A stretch of 64,000 nt of DNA from Staphylotrichum longicolle (GCA_019096155.1 JAHCVI010000001.1:12301243-12365242), one strand, 5' to 3'. Positions 21,232 to 32,863 are shown, counted from the stretch's first letter. The notes: a model not told the origin generated them from the letters alone. Numbers and translations are program-made.

Positions 21232-24052
21232 ATGGACCCGTCGCAGGATCTTAAGCCTTTGCGGGACGCTGTCCAATCCGCGCTGGTGACAGTCACGCGG
21301 TCCGTCAACACCCTCGCGAACGAGGACCTCCAATTCCAACGGACCGTCCATCCCGGGGTCGCGACTCGCCTCGACCAGAACACAGAACGTCTCCTCCAGC
21401 TGGCCGGAGGAGTGCTCAAGTCTGCGGGGAAGCTTACTGCTCAGAGCGCGCCTCAGCTGGAAGACGCCGACGACGTCGAGATCCAGTGGAGGAGCATCGT
21501 GGATGTCATCGACTCGCTGCTGGAGAAGTCGGATACCTGCCTGGACGAGTACACTGGTTTGGTCAAGAGAAAGGATGCACCGACTGTCGAAACTGTGCGT
21601 TCTCATGCATCCCAACCCTCATACGGCCCTTCTAACAGTGTCCAGGGCCGAGAGCCTAAACGGCCAAAGTCGACCACCGACCGACTCGACTGGTCCCTCA
21701 AACGCGCCAACATTCTCAAGCCCCAGAACGCATTCGAGCAGAAGACGGACAACTTTGACGAGGGGCCATGGAAGCCTCTGTTGACGACCAAGCCCCATGC
21801 CCAGGTCCCGCTGGAGACGAGCCTCTCGACTTTCACCAACGAGGACGGCCTCACTCAGTGCGTACAACAGCTTTTTTTTTTTGACAAGCATGTCTTGGGG
21901 GTGAGACTGACACTCGCAGGTACAAACACCCGTACGAACATGAGATTACGAACCTGCAGTTCCCCGACCGAGTCTTCGAGCCGCGCGAACCCATCAAGTA
22001 TCTCGACATTGACAAGACAAAGGCGATCTGGGTGGACACGTACGAGGGTGTACTCGAGATGGTGGAGGAACTGAAGAAGGCAACAGAGATCGCAATTGAT
22101 TTGGAACACCACGACTACAGGACATATACGGGGCTTCTGTCCTTGATGCAGATCAGCACCAGGGAGAAAGACTGGATAGTGGATACCCTTGTGCCTTGGA
22201 GGCACAAGCTTGAGGTTCTGAACGAGGTCTTTGCAGACCCGGGTATTCTCAAGGTAAGCAGGCTCGTGGGGATGATGGGACTGGCGTTTACTAACAAGCC
22301 AGGTTTCTTCATGGCGCATTTATGGACATCATCTGGCTCCAACGGGATCTGGGCTTGTACGTTGTGGGCCTGTTCGACACCTTCTACGCCAGTGAAACAC
22401 TGGGCTATGCAGGCCGAAGTTTGGCGTTTCTTTTGAAGAAGTTTGCCGACTTTGATGCAGACAAAAAGTATCAGCTTGCCGACTGGCGGATACGGTAAGC
22501 TTTTAGGTCGACCCATTCCAGATCTCTAGCTAACTCAATCGCTAGACCTCTTCCCGAGGAGATGTTCTACTATGCCCGGTCTGACACACATTACCTTCTC
22601 TACATCTACGATATGCTAAGGAACGAACTCGCCGGGTTTACCTCCGAAACCTACCCTGACGTGAAGCCCATCGACCGCGTCATCCAGAAGTCCAAAGAGG
22701 TGTCCCTGCAGCGGTACGAGCATCCCTTCTGTGATCCAGAGACGGGTGCCGGCAACCGTGGATGGTACAATACCTTGATCAAGTCACCTACGCTGTACAT
22801 CGGCGAGCAGTTTGCCGTCTACAAGGCGGTGCACAAGTGGCGAGACGATGTCGCGCGGCGCGAGGACGAGAGCCCCACCTTCATCATGGCGCAGCAGGTT
22901 CTGAGCGACATCGCACGCATCATGCCTACCGACATGAAAGCCCTGTGGAGTTTGCTGGAGTCCAACGCACGGGGGCTCAAACCGCGCCTCAACGAGCTGT
23001 TTGAGGTTATACAAGAAGCCAGGGCGAAGGGCGCGAATGGCCCCACGATGCTGGAGTTTTTCCGGCAGTCATATTCAGGCACGGTGCAGACGTCCCTTGG
23101 AGATAAATCCGTGGCGACAGCGGCCGTACCGGACGCCGAGCCACTCAGTATCGAAGAACTCAAGAGTGGTCGCTCTCAGCTCTGGGGCAGCGTCGCCCTC
23201 AACTCAACACGGGACGGCTCGGTGAAGGCTCGCCCGATAGACGCCCAAGAGATGATCCCACTCTACTCGTTCGACTTTGGCGCGGTCAAGGAAGAGCTCC
23301 CGGAAGTCGCCGCGCCACCCCCCAAGCCCAGCCGCGCGGAGGTCTCGGGACCACCCGCGGCGCCCGCAGACGAGGGCTTTACTCTCAAAGGAGGTCGGAA
23401 GCGCAAGGCCAGCGACGCGGCCGACGCCGAGCCCGCCTCCGAGGCCGAGTCCGCCGCCTCAGACGTCGAAATGGACGACAGCCCCGCCGCAGCAGGCGAC
23501 ACACCGTACGCCGGCGCCGACGTCGAAGGGGACGACGACGCCGAAACCCTCAAAGAGGCGCAAAAGCAAGCCAAAAAGGCAGCGAGGAAGGAATACAAAA
23601 AGGCCCAGCGCGAGGCCCAACAACTCATCAAGCAGGGCAACGCCCAGGCAGCACAGGACCTGCTCGACGCAGCTAAGCGCAACCGAAAGGATGCAAAGCG
23701 TGCCCAGAAGCAACAGCAACAACAAAACCCCGCTTCCGCCAACGGCAGCAGCAGCAACAGCAGCAGCGGTAGCCCATCAGGATCAACCCCCGCCCATACC
23801 CCCTCATCCGACGACGTCGAGGAGGGAGAAGACGAAGAGGAGCAGGAGGAGCAGCCGTTCGACTACGCCAAGGCGTCGTCCGTGCTGCACGCGCCGCGGG
23901 CGAATCCCGCAAGTCAAGCCGGACCCAAGGGGAAGCGCGGCAAGAAGGCCGTGCCGTTTGACCCGTATGCGCAAAAGTCAGGAGCCGCGCCGCAGGGGGC
24001 GCGGAAGCTGAACTACGAGAAGAAGGGGCGGACGGCGACCTTTAGGAAGTGA
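21232..24052 (+). CDS. rrp6: nuclear exosome 3'-5' exoribonuclease RRP6, with an apparent frame break
   Basis: Exons: 21232-21594 (a 51-nt in-frame intron at 21595-21645 is likely but optional), 21646-21857, 21920-22253, about 22303-22494, and 22546-24052, giving about 868 residues. The first 130 residues match the PMC2NT (Rrp47-binding) region. The DEDDy nuclease core has Exo I AIDLEHHDYRTYTG near 252, Exo II with FMDIIWLQRD, and Exo III FYYARSDTHYLLYIYD. An HRDC domain follows (VYKAVHKWRDDV to MLEFFRQS). The tail is Ala/Glu/Lys-rich and disordered, ending in a basic PFDPYAQKSG-type segment. RRP6 trims rRNA and snoRNA and degrades aberrant nuclear RNA. At the third intron (22254-22302) the spliced frame is one base off relative to the conserved Exo II block; the run GTTT at 22303-22306 carries an apparent extra T. 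Confidence 0.93.
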
Positions 24053-24676
24053 AGGCCTGCTTAGGTGGTTTTGTGGGGTTTGTCGTGTGATGTTGCTTGT
24101 CGTCGGAGGGGCCCGAGTATGGATGTTTGGATTGTACAGGGCAAGTATTCTGTACTGTGTACTGTACTGTAGTTTACGTTTACGGCATCGCATGCATCCA
24201 TGGCGGAGGGGGCAAGAGGAATGGGGATGTTGAGGGGAGTGAAGAACAAATACCCCAAAGACAAACAAAGTACTGGACTTTGATACATATCTTTAGTTTT
24301 TTTCGTGCATCGTGCTGATTCGTTCCTGTGTTGCTCACGTTCCATGACATCAAAGCGTGCCAACGGAGATGACAGAACAAGCAAATTGAAATTACCATGG
24401 TCTGCTCGAGACCGTCTCTTGTTTGCAAGAAGTGTCAGAAAAAGGGAAGACAGATGGGTGCGTAAATAACTGAGAACCATCTCTGACCCTTGGAACAACA
24501 TAGCACTCGATATCACGATCACGGGCAAACGTTGCGTAATCTCGCTATGAAAAACTGCATTGTGTGCTAAGGTTGCGTAGACAAATACTCAAGGAAAAAT
24601 CAAAACGATAGATACAGCTACAGCCAGTCCCATGTTCCCAGTCCCAAACTCCATCGTGTTCATGCCACCCATTCAA
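24053..24676. other. intergenic between convergent RRP6 and PEP4 3' ends
   Basis: Presumed 3' untranslated sequence, including alternating TACTGT-rich stretches near 24150-24170. No gene seen. Confidence 0.5.
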
Positions 24677-25990
24677 TTACACCGCCTCAGCCAGGCCGAC
24701 CGTGTTAGCGCCGGCGTCATAGATCGAGTAGTACCTCCGGAGGAACGCATCACCAAGAATGGCAAGCGGGCCGGTGGGGGCAGGGAAGTCCATGCCCATG
24801 AAGGTGGAGATGCAGCTGCCGCTGACCTCGAGGACGTAGTCGTACGGACCAAGGGTGAAGTTGTAGCCAGCCAGGTTGAAGGTGACATCCTTGAGCGAGT
24901 CACGCTTGGCGCAGTCGATGGCGTACTGGCCAGCGTAGTTCTTCTTGGCACCGATCTGGGCGTTGAGCATCTCGGCGAGCTGGCTGGGCAGGGCGATCAG
25001 AGAAGTGCCGGTGTCGAGGATGACGCCGGTGTTCTCGAGCTCGGCCGTGTCGTCGCCGTAGGAGATGGCATCAAAGTCAACCTCCCAGTAGGCCTTGCGC
25101 CTCAGCGGAATGGTGGTGATCTTGCCCTTGTAGTGGTCCTTGTCGACACCGCCAAAGACAACCTCAGACTCGCCGTCAGTGTCGGCCAGATAAAAGGCAA
25201 AGACGGGCTCGTCAATGAGCTTCTGCTCGAGCATCTTGTAGAAAGGCGGGACGATGCGGTTGACAGAGATGGTGTCGTAGCCGAGACCCAGGATGCCGTC
25301 GAAGCGGCCAAAGGCAAAGGCAAGGCCGGGCTCACTAGTGGCCTCGGCGAAGTCCTGACCCTTGATCGTGATGTCGCCGATGGTCATGATGTCCTGCGAG
25401 ACGAAGCCGCTCAGGCTGCCAGAGCCGTAGCGGATCTCAAAGGAAGTCCCGTTCTTCTTGTAGGTCGACGAGGCGGACGAGTCGTACTTGGAGTGCAGGT
25501 AGCACGCAATCGAGCCACACTCGACGGAGGGAACCCAGAGGTTGGAGCTGCCAGTGTCCAGCACCACCTTGAAGTTCTGCGGGGGGCTGCCGATGGTGAT
25601 CTCGGAGAAGTCTAAGCCATGTCAGAACTTGTCTGTGGACCGCCGCGGGAGCACGCGACCACGGTATGATGCACATACATTGAGCGTTCATGAAGTTGGA
25701 GATAGGGACGGGGTGGTTGCCCTTGACCTCGGCATGCATGCCGTTGAAGACGGCGCTGGCATGCGATTGCCGCGGCCGAAGCCCCATGTACTTCTGGCCG
25801 AGCTGCTCGAGCTGCGTGTTGATCGGGACCGACTCCTGGACACAGTCAGCATCAAAAACGACGCGGAATCACCGGCGATGCGCGAACGTACAAGCTGCTC
25901 CGAGAGGGGAACCTTCTGGAGCTTCATCTTGTGCACCGCGCCCTGAGCAGAGCCGAGCAGCACAGCTGCGGTCAGCAGAGCACCCTTCAT
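24677..25990 (-). CDS. pep4: vacuolar aspartyl protease, proteinase A type
   Basis: Three exons, leftward: 25892-25990, 25679-25835 and 24677-25611, giving 396 residues, the size I recall for Neurospora pep-4. A cleavable signal peptide (MKGALLTAAVLLGSAQGA) and a basic propeptide precede the mature pepsin-like domain. Catalytic motifs are VLDTGSSNLWVPS (Asp104) and ILDTGTSLIALPS (about Asp285), with the flap tyrosine in FEIRYGSGSLSGF and the C-terminal GDAFLRRYYSIYDAGANTVGLA. Two disulfides are suggested (CGSIACYLH; CAKRD with CISTF). Sequons NGT and NFT fit a glycoprotein. It is expected to be made as a zymogen, reach the vacuole through the Golgi and activate other vacuolar hydrolases. A secreted aspartyl protease is less likely given the VEC.SIAC motif typical of the vacuolar class. 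Confidence 0.95.
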
Positions 25991-27293
25991 GTTGGGCGAC
26001 TGGTTCGTCTGACGATCGGGAAGAAGGGAAAGAAGAAGAAAGAATGCGAGGCGACGGGATGCAATAACAGAGACGAGCGAATCCCTCGCCGATGGTGATA
26101 TCTGCGATGAACAACGACGCTGGTGATGGCGATGCCGGTGAACGGGATGTAAAGATGGGTTGCGTTGTTGATGAGGAGAGGCTGGGGGCGGCTCAGTGGC
26201 GGATGCGGAGTTGATAGGCAGGTCAGGTGTGAGGTGTTCCTGCATCCGATTACGTAGTGACCGGGGTAAGCTGCGCCTGTTTGCAGTTAGCCCCCCCTGC
26301 CAAACCAAGGCATCGCTCGAACAGGCAGCCAGCAAGGTTGCTGGGGAACCGAGCCATGGACTTCGGACGCATCTGAGCACATCTGAGCTCCGAGAGAGGG
26401 TGACCAAGCTCTCGGTTTCTTTGCCGAGCTTACTTCTCTTGCTGCATCGACTTTGGACGGTGTGACAACCTGGGGCGCCCAATTAACGCACGCTGTCTGA
26501 GAAGTCTCAGGCCCTTGCGCAGGTCCCGTCTCAGCAATCCGGACGATCAGGTCCTTGACCGTTGAGCTTGGCGTTGAGACCTCGGCAGCTTTGACTCACA
26601 TTACGCTCCCACCGCCGCTGGATTGCTTGGCCTACGAAGTATGGTGAAACGGATTCGATCCTTTGAGAGGACATTCGATGTAATACAATACACTATTCCC
26701 GCCACGTTGTCAACGCTAGGTGCTACCGCCAGCAAATCGTTCCTTGAATGCGAGACCACTGTCATGAACGGGAGTGTGGGGTCCCTGTTTTGGGCTGCTC
26801 GTGCTGGTCTGCTCCGTATGCGTGCTGCTCCCGGGTCGCTCTGTGGTGGAGACCTCCTCACATCCGCTGCCCATCGCGCCGACTGCAGCTTAGACCCTTC
26901 TGTTTACCGTGGATGTAATGTCTTCATCGAGTTGTTTTGTTTTTCCGAGTGCGATGTTTTTGAAGATCTCAGCATGACAAGAACAATCGAAGCACGGATA
27001 AACAGAGGGGTTGCCTGTCGATGTTTGATGAGACGAACTTAACTCGCTGAGCTGTGCTGAGTTAACGCGCTGGGCAGCACACCCAGGCCCATGATAACCC
27101 CTGCTCTCTTACCCCACAATCTTCACCGTGCGCACACCGACACCGAGCTGGCAGCCAGACAACCCCGCCATGAATTTTTGACCAGCTCTCGCAAAGACCC
27201 TCTAACCCGATCCGACGTCATTCCGTGGAATCGGATTGACAGCTGCTCCTGTATCTGTCCTCTTGGCTGCAACATGTGAAGGACCTGCCCAGG
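25991..27293. promoter_or_regulatory. divergent promoter region, PEP4 (left) and prefoldin 3 (right)
   Basis: About 1.3 kb. A plus-strand frame near 26623-27042 is open for 139 codons but has no family features and lacks a consistent codon pattern. CCAAT-type and other sites cannot be assigned with confidence. Confidence 0.4.
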
Positions 27294-28222
27294 ATGGCCA
27301 GCAAAGACAAGGAAGCAGCGTCGAGGTAAGGTGGTCCCCCACAAAGACACGCGATGCATGAGAGATGAGTGCGCAGTTGTGCTGACCCGCGACCTCGACA
27401 CAGTGACGCTACGCCGTCCAACCCTCGTGGCATTCCCTATGCGCCGTTTGTCGATAAGGTTGAAGATTATGTCACGACACGCGCCGACGTCGAGCCGACG
27501 CTGCGGCGGTTCCAGGAGATGATTGCGTGAGCCTCCTCTCTGTCTCCCACGCCGTCAACGGACGCGGTCCCGCTGATACTTGGGCTGGGGACATCTAGAA
27601 AATACCAGTTTATGGAGCAGAACTTGCAGCGGAGGGTGGTGGGACTGAAGGACAAGCTGCCTGATATCCGGAAGACTCTGGATACAGTACAGTTTCTGAA
27701 GTTGAGGACGGTACGACGACAAATGATGCTTCTTCGCTCCGGATGGCGCTGACGGGTTGAATACGCAGTCCGAGTCGGATCCGATTGAGACCACGTTCGA
27801 GTTGAACGACACCCTCTATGCAAAGGCCGAGATACCGCCTACCGACGAGGTGTACCTGTGGCTTGGAGTAGGCTCTCTGCTCGACGACTGGCGGCATGAC
27901 CCGCGGCTAACACGTCAAAGGCCAACGTTATGTTGTCGTATCCCATCGACGAGGCCGAATCGCTCCTCAGCTCGAAACTGCAGGCGGCGAAACTGAGCTT
28001 GTCAAATTGCGAAGAGGATCTAGACTTTCTGCGCGAGCAGATCACGGTACTTCCATCCTACCTTCAGGAGCTGCGTGGGATCTCGCTAACCGCCGCGACG
28101 GACAGACCATGGAGGTTGCAGTGGCCCGGGTATACAACTGGGACGTTGTACAGAAGCGGAAAGAAAAGGAGGAAGAAGAAAAGGGGAAAGGCAAGGGCGC
28201 CACGGGCAGCTCCGCGAGCTGA
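27294..28222 (+). CDS. prefoldin subunit 3 (VBP1/Pac10-like)
   Basis: Six exons: 27294-27325, 27404-27526, 27599-27710, 27769-27867, 27921-28046 and 28106-28222, all phase-consistent, giving 202 residues, the usual length. It begins MASKDKEAAS, then NPRGIPYAPFVDKVEDYV, the family's N-terminal hallmark. The first coiled coil runs to about residue 89 (MEQNLQRRVVGLKDKLPDIRK and TVQFLKLR). The beta-hairpin segment is TTFELNDTLYAKAEIPPTDEVYLWLGANVML with SYPIDEAESLL. The second coiled coil (SLSNCEEDLDFLREQIT) leads to VARVYNWDV. A lysine/glutamate tail ends it. It is one of two alpha-type subunits of the hexameric prefoldin, which delivers nascent tubulin and actin to the CCT chaperonin. Functionally it fits with the tubulin cofactor C gene in the same window, although that is probably coincidence. 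Confidence 0.93.
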
Positions 28223-29280
28223 GTGCATTCTGGATGAGATGCACTCAAACCGGTCCTGGATACCTAACGCTCAGCGAGACGCGCCCATTCAAAATCGTTC
28301 CCACCAAAGCCCGTCCCACGGATTACTTCGACGCCTCCGTGATCCAAACGGGTGTACACGATCCAAAGCCATAGAGTTCCTGATCCCGCATCAATGCAGG
28401 TTCCTGCTGGATGGAATGTTCAAGTCACAAAGCGGCATGGACGGGCTTCTGCAGGCGCCAGTCAAGGATCCAGCATGCACGAGGCAGGCTTTGAAGGAGT
28501 GCGGAACTGCAGGCGGTGCGTTACGTTTGTACGGCAGCGGTCACAGAACTACCTTAGGGTCTCTTCACACAATGGAGACTTGGAAGAGTCGTATCGGCTG
28601 TACATGAGCTTCTCAAGGTTGCTTTCGTGATACGTAGGTGAAGGCGGCGAAGGCGGCTCAAACTCTGCCGCGCCATGGCCTGCGACAGGTAGTGGTGTCG
28701 TCAGCACCGGCGTGGCCAACCACTGTCGTGGTGGTTGTTAGGTACCAACCCTTTCTTCATGTCCAAGGAGCGGCTGGCTTTCTGTTGGCCAGCTTGTGTT
28801 TCCAGGGGTCTTTCTCTCGAATGGGGGGAATCCAGATCCAGATCAGGTGGGGAGCCCGAGGGTCCAGCCAGGTGCGGGGCTCCCGTCCGTTAGCGGGTGG
28901 GGAAGTGATTGACCGCACATTTGACGCCCCAGCGCCGTCTCCCAGACACCCATGACGAAAATTCAACAGCGCGGGGTGGCCCCTGAGTGTGTGTATTTCA
29001 GCAGAGGCGCTTCTTCCACACCCACCACTGGCCCGCCTCTCCAACACAAACCCGCCCTTCCTTGCATCTGGGTCTTTCTCTTGCCACGAACCACCGGCAC
29101 CCCTCCTCTTGTTCGTATCCACACGGACCGCACCCGTCTCGTCTGTAACCACCTACCTCTCTTTTTCCCTTTTTCTCTTGGCAACTTCCTCCGCAGGCGG
29201 CAACCAAATAGCGGGGAAATCTGGATCCAGACAAAACTGCAACACCACAGCTTCGCATCTTCGAGAGATAATCAGACATA
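28223..29280. other. intergenic, about 1 kb, with the SEC14 promoter
   Basis: Plus-strand frames continue past the prefoldin stop but show no protein-like features. The final 300 nt are CT-rich and probably form the SEC14 promoter and leader. Confidence 0.45.
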
Positions 29281-30502
29281 ATGGCCGCCGCCGCGCCCAA
29301 GCCCTCCACCTTGGAGCTCGACCCCAAGTACGATGACTACGACTTCCCGACCACGGCGCCCGTCGCCCAAAACGGGCACCCCGGCTTCCTGACTCCCGAA
29401 CAGCAGGCCCAGGTGCACCAGCTGCGGCTGCTGCTCGAGTCCGAGGGCTACACCAAGCGTCTCGACACGCTCACACTGGTACGGAGGAAGCGCCGGACGT
29501 CGTGGGGCACGGGAATGGAATGGCTGCTGATTGACGAGATAGTTGCGGTTCCTGCGCGCGCGCAAGTTCGATGTCCAGCTCTCCAAGCAGATGTAAGCTA
29601 GATGGGCGAATGCGGCATCGGCAGGCACTGACAACTACTGATCGGTTCCAGGTTCGTCGACTGCGAGAAGTGGCGGAAAGAGATTGCCCTTGACGACACT
29701 GTGCGACTTGGGAGTACCCGAGAAGGAAGCCAGTTCAAGTACTACCCCCTACTACCACAAGACGGACAGAGGTACGCCCTCCTCTTGCGTCTACCATTTC
29801 CGTTGAAGATTCTTACTCGTCTGCCCCCAGGACGGCCGCCCTGTCTACATCGAGCAGCTTGGCGGGATTGACCTCACGGCCATGTACAACATCACGACGG
29901 CAGAGCGCATGCTGACGAACCTGGCGGTCGAGTACGAGCGGCTGGCGGATCCGCGGTTGCCGGCGTGCAGCCGCAAGTCGGGCACCCTGCTTGAGACGTG
30001 CTGCACCATCATGGACCTGAAGGGCGTGGGCCTCACCAAGGCGCCGCAGGTGTACAGCTACGTCAAGCAGGCGAGCGGTCTCAGCCAGAACTACTACCCC
30101 GAGCGCCTCGGCCGCCTGTACCTGATCAACGCGCCGTGGGGCTTTAGCACCGTCTGGGGCGTCGTCAAGGGATGGCTCGACCCCGTCACGGTGCAGAAGA
30201 TCCACGTCCTCGGCAGCGGCTACCAGAAGGAGCTGCTCGCCCAGGTGCCTGCTGAGAACCTGCCCAAGCAGTTTGGCGGCACCTGCGAGTGCGCGGGCGG
30301 GTGCCCGCTCAGCGATATGGGCCCGTGGCGCGAGCCCGAGTGGGCCCGCCCCGCCAAGTGGGAAAAGAAGGAGGACGAGTCGGCCATCAAGACGGCGCCC
30401 GCCGAGGTCAAGGAGGGCGCCGAGGTGGCGGCCCCTGCGCCTGCCGTCGCCGAGGCGACCGATGCGGCCAAGGCCGATGCCGCTGCCCCTGTTGCCGCCT
30501 AA
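29281..30502 (+). CDS. sec14: SEC14 cytosolic factor (PI/PC transfer protein), reading frame broken in exon 3
   Basis: Exons 29281-29478, 29543-29592, 29652-29771 and 29831-30502. The N-terminal CRAL-TRIO-N block (LELDPKYDDYDFP, LTPEQQAQVHQLRLLLESEG, LRFLRARKFDVQLSKQM) and the lipid-binding domain (DGRPVYIEQLGGIDLTAMYN, TIMDLKGVGLTKAPQVYSYV, YPERLGRLYLINAPWGFSTV, LPKQFGGTCEC) are unmistakable. Sec14 exchanges phosphatidylinositol and phosphatidylcholine and supports Golgi secretory function. In exon 3, after CEKWRKEIALDDTV, the frame fails. The conserved TWEYP, EKEA, KYYP and YYHKTD pieces are all present but lie in successive frames between 29704 and 29771, and exon 4 needs one more base to join. 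The offsets sit at short C runs. The Ala/Pro-rich tail after about 29 residues of conserved WEKKE is variable. I treat this as a functional gene with sequence errors; a pseudogene is the alternative. Confidence 0.9.
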
Positions 30503-30901
30503 CGCACACTGGACACTGGACAGCCAAATGCCGAATATGAGGTGCGAGGTTGGGAGTCCGAAGTTGGCTGGCAGACGGCCGAATCAAGCGATGCCGAGAT
30601 GAGTGGTCATCTGTCTTGTCGGGTACAGTGCACACGGTTGAAGGGAGGAGGAAGCCATTTGCCTTTTGCGAGTTCTTGTGGTGGGAACCCGGGTCCCGTA
30701 GATTCCGTCGTAATATCTTGATCACTCGCATGGATACACAATAGACTCCTTGCATGCTTTCCGTCGCGACCATCATCTCCACCAAAGCCAACCCCCAAAG
30801 GAATTCCCAACCCGCTCATTCATGTTTTCCCCCTACGCCCAAAACGCCAGCCCATAACTCCTTCACCCAAACAAACCAACCCCTCCCAAATCCACCCTTT
30901 T
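30503..30901. other. intergenic between convergent SEC14 and Mis14-like 3' ends
   Basis: About 400 nt of presumed 3' untranslated sequence. Nothing else seen. Confidence 0.5.
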
Positions 30902-31726
30902 TCACTTCCCACTCGCAACATACCCCGCCGCAACCCTCGCCCGCTCCATCTTGGCCACCGCGCTCGGCATCTCCCTCTTCAACCGGCCCAGCCCCTCCAC
31001 CGCCTCCGCCCACCGCCCCTCCACGTCCCCCTGCCTCTCCAGCGCGCCCATCCCCTCGAGCGCTTTCCGCCCGGACACGGCCCCTTCCTCGGCGACTTTC
31101 TCGCACGCCACGGACAGCGCGGCCTCGTCCGCCTCGAGCGAGGCGCGCGACGCCTCGGCCCAGCGCGACGCGGCGGCCTGCGGGGCGCGGCGCTTGAGCT
31201 GCGCGATGGAGCGCAGCAGGGACTCTTCCTCGGCGATGAGCTGCTCGATGCGGTCGCGCTTGCGCCCGTCGAAGGGCTCGTACTCGTACTGGACCTCGGG
31301 GGTCTTGTTTTGGTTGTTGGTGGTGGTGTCGTTGTCGGGGGAGAGGAGGGCGGCGGCGGCGGCCGGGGGGAGGGGCAGGCCGTTGATGGTGAGGGAGGGG
31401 GCGGCGAGGGTGAAGGTTTTGAGGATGTACTGTGTGGAGTGGGAGATTGGTTTAGTCAGGCTCTGGGAGAAAGGGAGAGAGGGGGAGGTTGGAGAGGCAT
31501 AATAAGGGGGGAGAATGAGGGAGCGAGTGCAGAGAGAGGGAGGACATACGTCGTTGACCAGCTGCTCGATGCGGTTGCGCAGTTCGTCTTCGCCGTCGAG
31601 CGGGTGGTCGACGGGCGGGAAGGCCTCGTTGATGCTCTCGGCTGCCGCGCGGCGGACGTTTCCGATCAGGTAGGTCAGGTCCTCGGGGGACTGCAGCTCG
31701 ATGGGCCGGTGCGAGGCGGGATCCAT
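30902..31726 (-). CDS. kinetochore MIND-complex subunit Mis14/Nsl1-like
   Basis: Two exons, leftward: 31550-31726 and 30902-31429, giving 234 residues. The N-terminus (IELQSPEDLTYLIGNVRRAA, then AINEAFPP-like SINEAFPPV, ELRNRIEQLVND and YILKTFTLAAPSLTINGLPL) matches what I recall of the fungal Mis14 domain. An acidic segment (YEPFDGRKRDRIEQL) and a long Ala/Glu/Arg-rich coiled coil follow. Nsl1/Mis14 is one of four subunits of the Mis12/MIND complex that links inner kinetochore proteins to Ndc80. The intron of 120 nt (GTATGT...CACAG) is a multiple of three without an in-frame stop, so an unspliced form would add 40 Pro/Ser/Thr-rich residues in the middle of the conserved block; I judge the spliced form correct because it restores the ...EQLVND-YILKTF... 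continuity. Confidence 0.75.
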   Translation of the reverse strand: MDPASHRPIELQSPEDLTYLIGNVRRAAAESINEAFPPVDHPLDGEDELRNRIEQLVNDVCPPSLCTRSLILPPYYASPTSPSLPFSQSLTKPISHSTQYILKTFTLAAPSLTINGLPLPPAAAAALLSPDNDTTTNNQNKTPEVQYEYEPFDGRKRDRIEQLIAEEESLLRSIAQLKRRAPQAAASRWAEASRASLEADEAALSVACEKVAEEGAVSGRKALEGMGALERQGDVEGRWAEAVEGLGRLKREMPSAVAKMERARVAAGYVASGK

Positions 31727-32863
31727 ATTGTGGGCTTGTTTTTGCTGGTGTTCGAGTTCCTTGAGCTGGCTTGTTACGGGGGATGCTGGTGTTTCGGCAG
31801 TGTTTTTTAGCTGCTTCTATCGTTTGAAGAACCGTAATATCACTTCGGTCTTGTCAGATTGGGTTCATGGACTCTCTCTGGCTTCGCAACCGCCGTTCAT
31901 GTCCCAGCACAGTTCTCAAAACACGCCGCCATTCAAGAGACCGCGCTGTGTTTATCGATAACCCACGCACGACCCCTGCCATGCCACCCTCCTGCTCCCA
32001 CCTCATCGGCAAATCGGGATGCGCTAGCCCGAGAAGGGTCAGGCCGCCTGGGCATTGGTGGGGATTGGATGTGCGGGGTGGGTCTGCCGTCCTCAGACCC
32101 ATCTGTCGATGCGTCACTTACACAGTCTCGAGACAGTACAGATTACAGCCCTGCAAATGAAGCCGATTTCGCCCGACGCATAGGTTGAAGCACATCTCTC
32201 CTCGCCCTGCATGACGGCAAATAGGGCTGCTGGAGTATGCATCATGCATCCAGTCGCCTATATGGCATGTGCCAAAGGACCATTGTCAGGATGAATCTGC
32301 GTCAATAAGCTACCTCGAAAGCAAAAAAGACTGGTTACCGTACACCCCAAACCACCAAAGACGCCTCCTCCAGTACCTTGCAAGTAGAGTGACAATGAAA
32401 GAGAGAGGAGACCCGACGCAAGACTGCCCCTGAGGGATGCAGACTGCCCCATAAGAAATCAAGATGAGAATGCCCAAAATCCAACAACTCCTCAGTGATA
32501 TAAATGACAACCGTAACCCATCCATTGCTCACAGACTGTTTCAAACTCCGTTGCTCCGTCTGTCGGTCCCCCGCGTTAGACGAAAAAGAAAATGGCAGCC
32601 TTGGTTCGCCCACGGGGTCTTCGGCCTGCGAGATTGCTGCGGCTGTCGATGGAAGTCATCCAGCTCCTTCGCTGACAGATGATGCGTTTGGCCGCCAGGA
32701 ATCCATGATGATTTGGCAGACAGCACCCCAATGCCGGCGTATGCGGTACAATCTGGGGTGCAGTGATATGGGGTCCGTGAGCGATGACCCTGTTGCCTGG
32801 TGGCATGATGCACATCCGTGCCGACTGGCTCCCTCTCGCACGGTCCGTGCTCGGCATGCCCAG
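31727..32863. other. intergenic, about 1.1 kb
   Basis: Lies between two minus-strand genes. Several overlapping short frames occur near 31860-32160 and 32500-32860; none shows motifs or splicing I can support. Confidence 0.45.

Noticed and set aside
26623..27042. 139-codon frame between PEP4 and prefoldin 3
   Set aside because: No recognisable domain and no supporting exon structure; probably chance.
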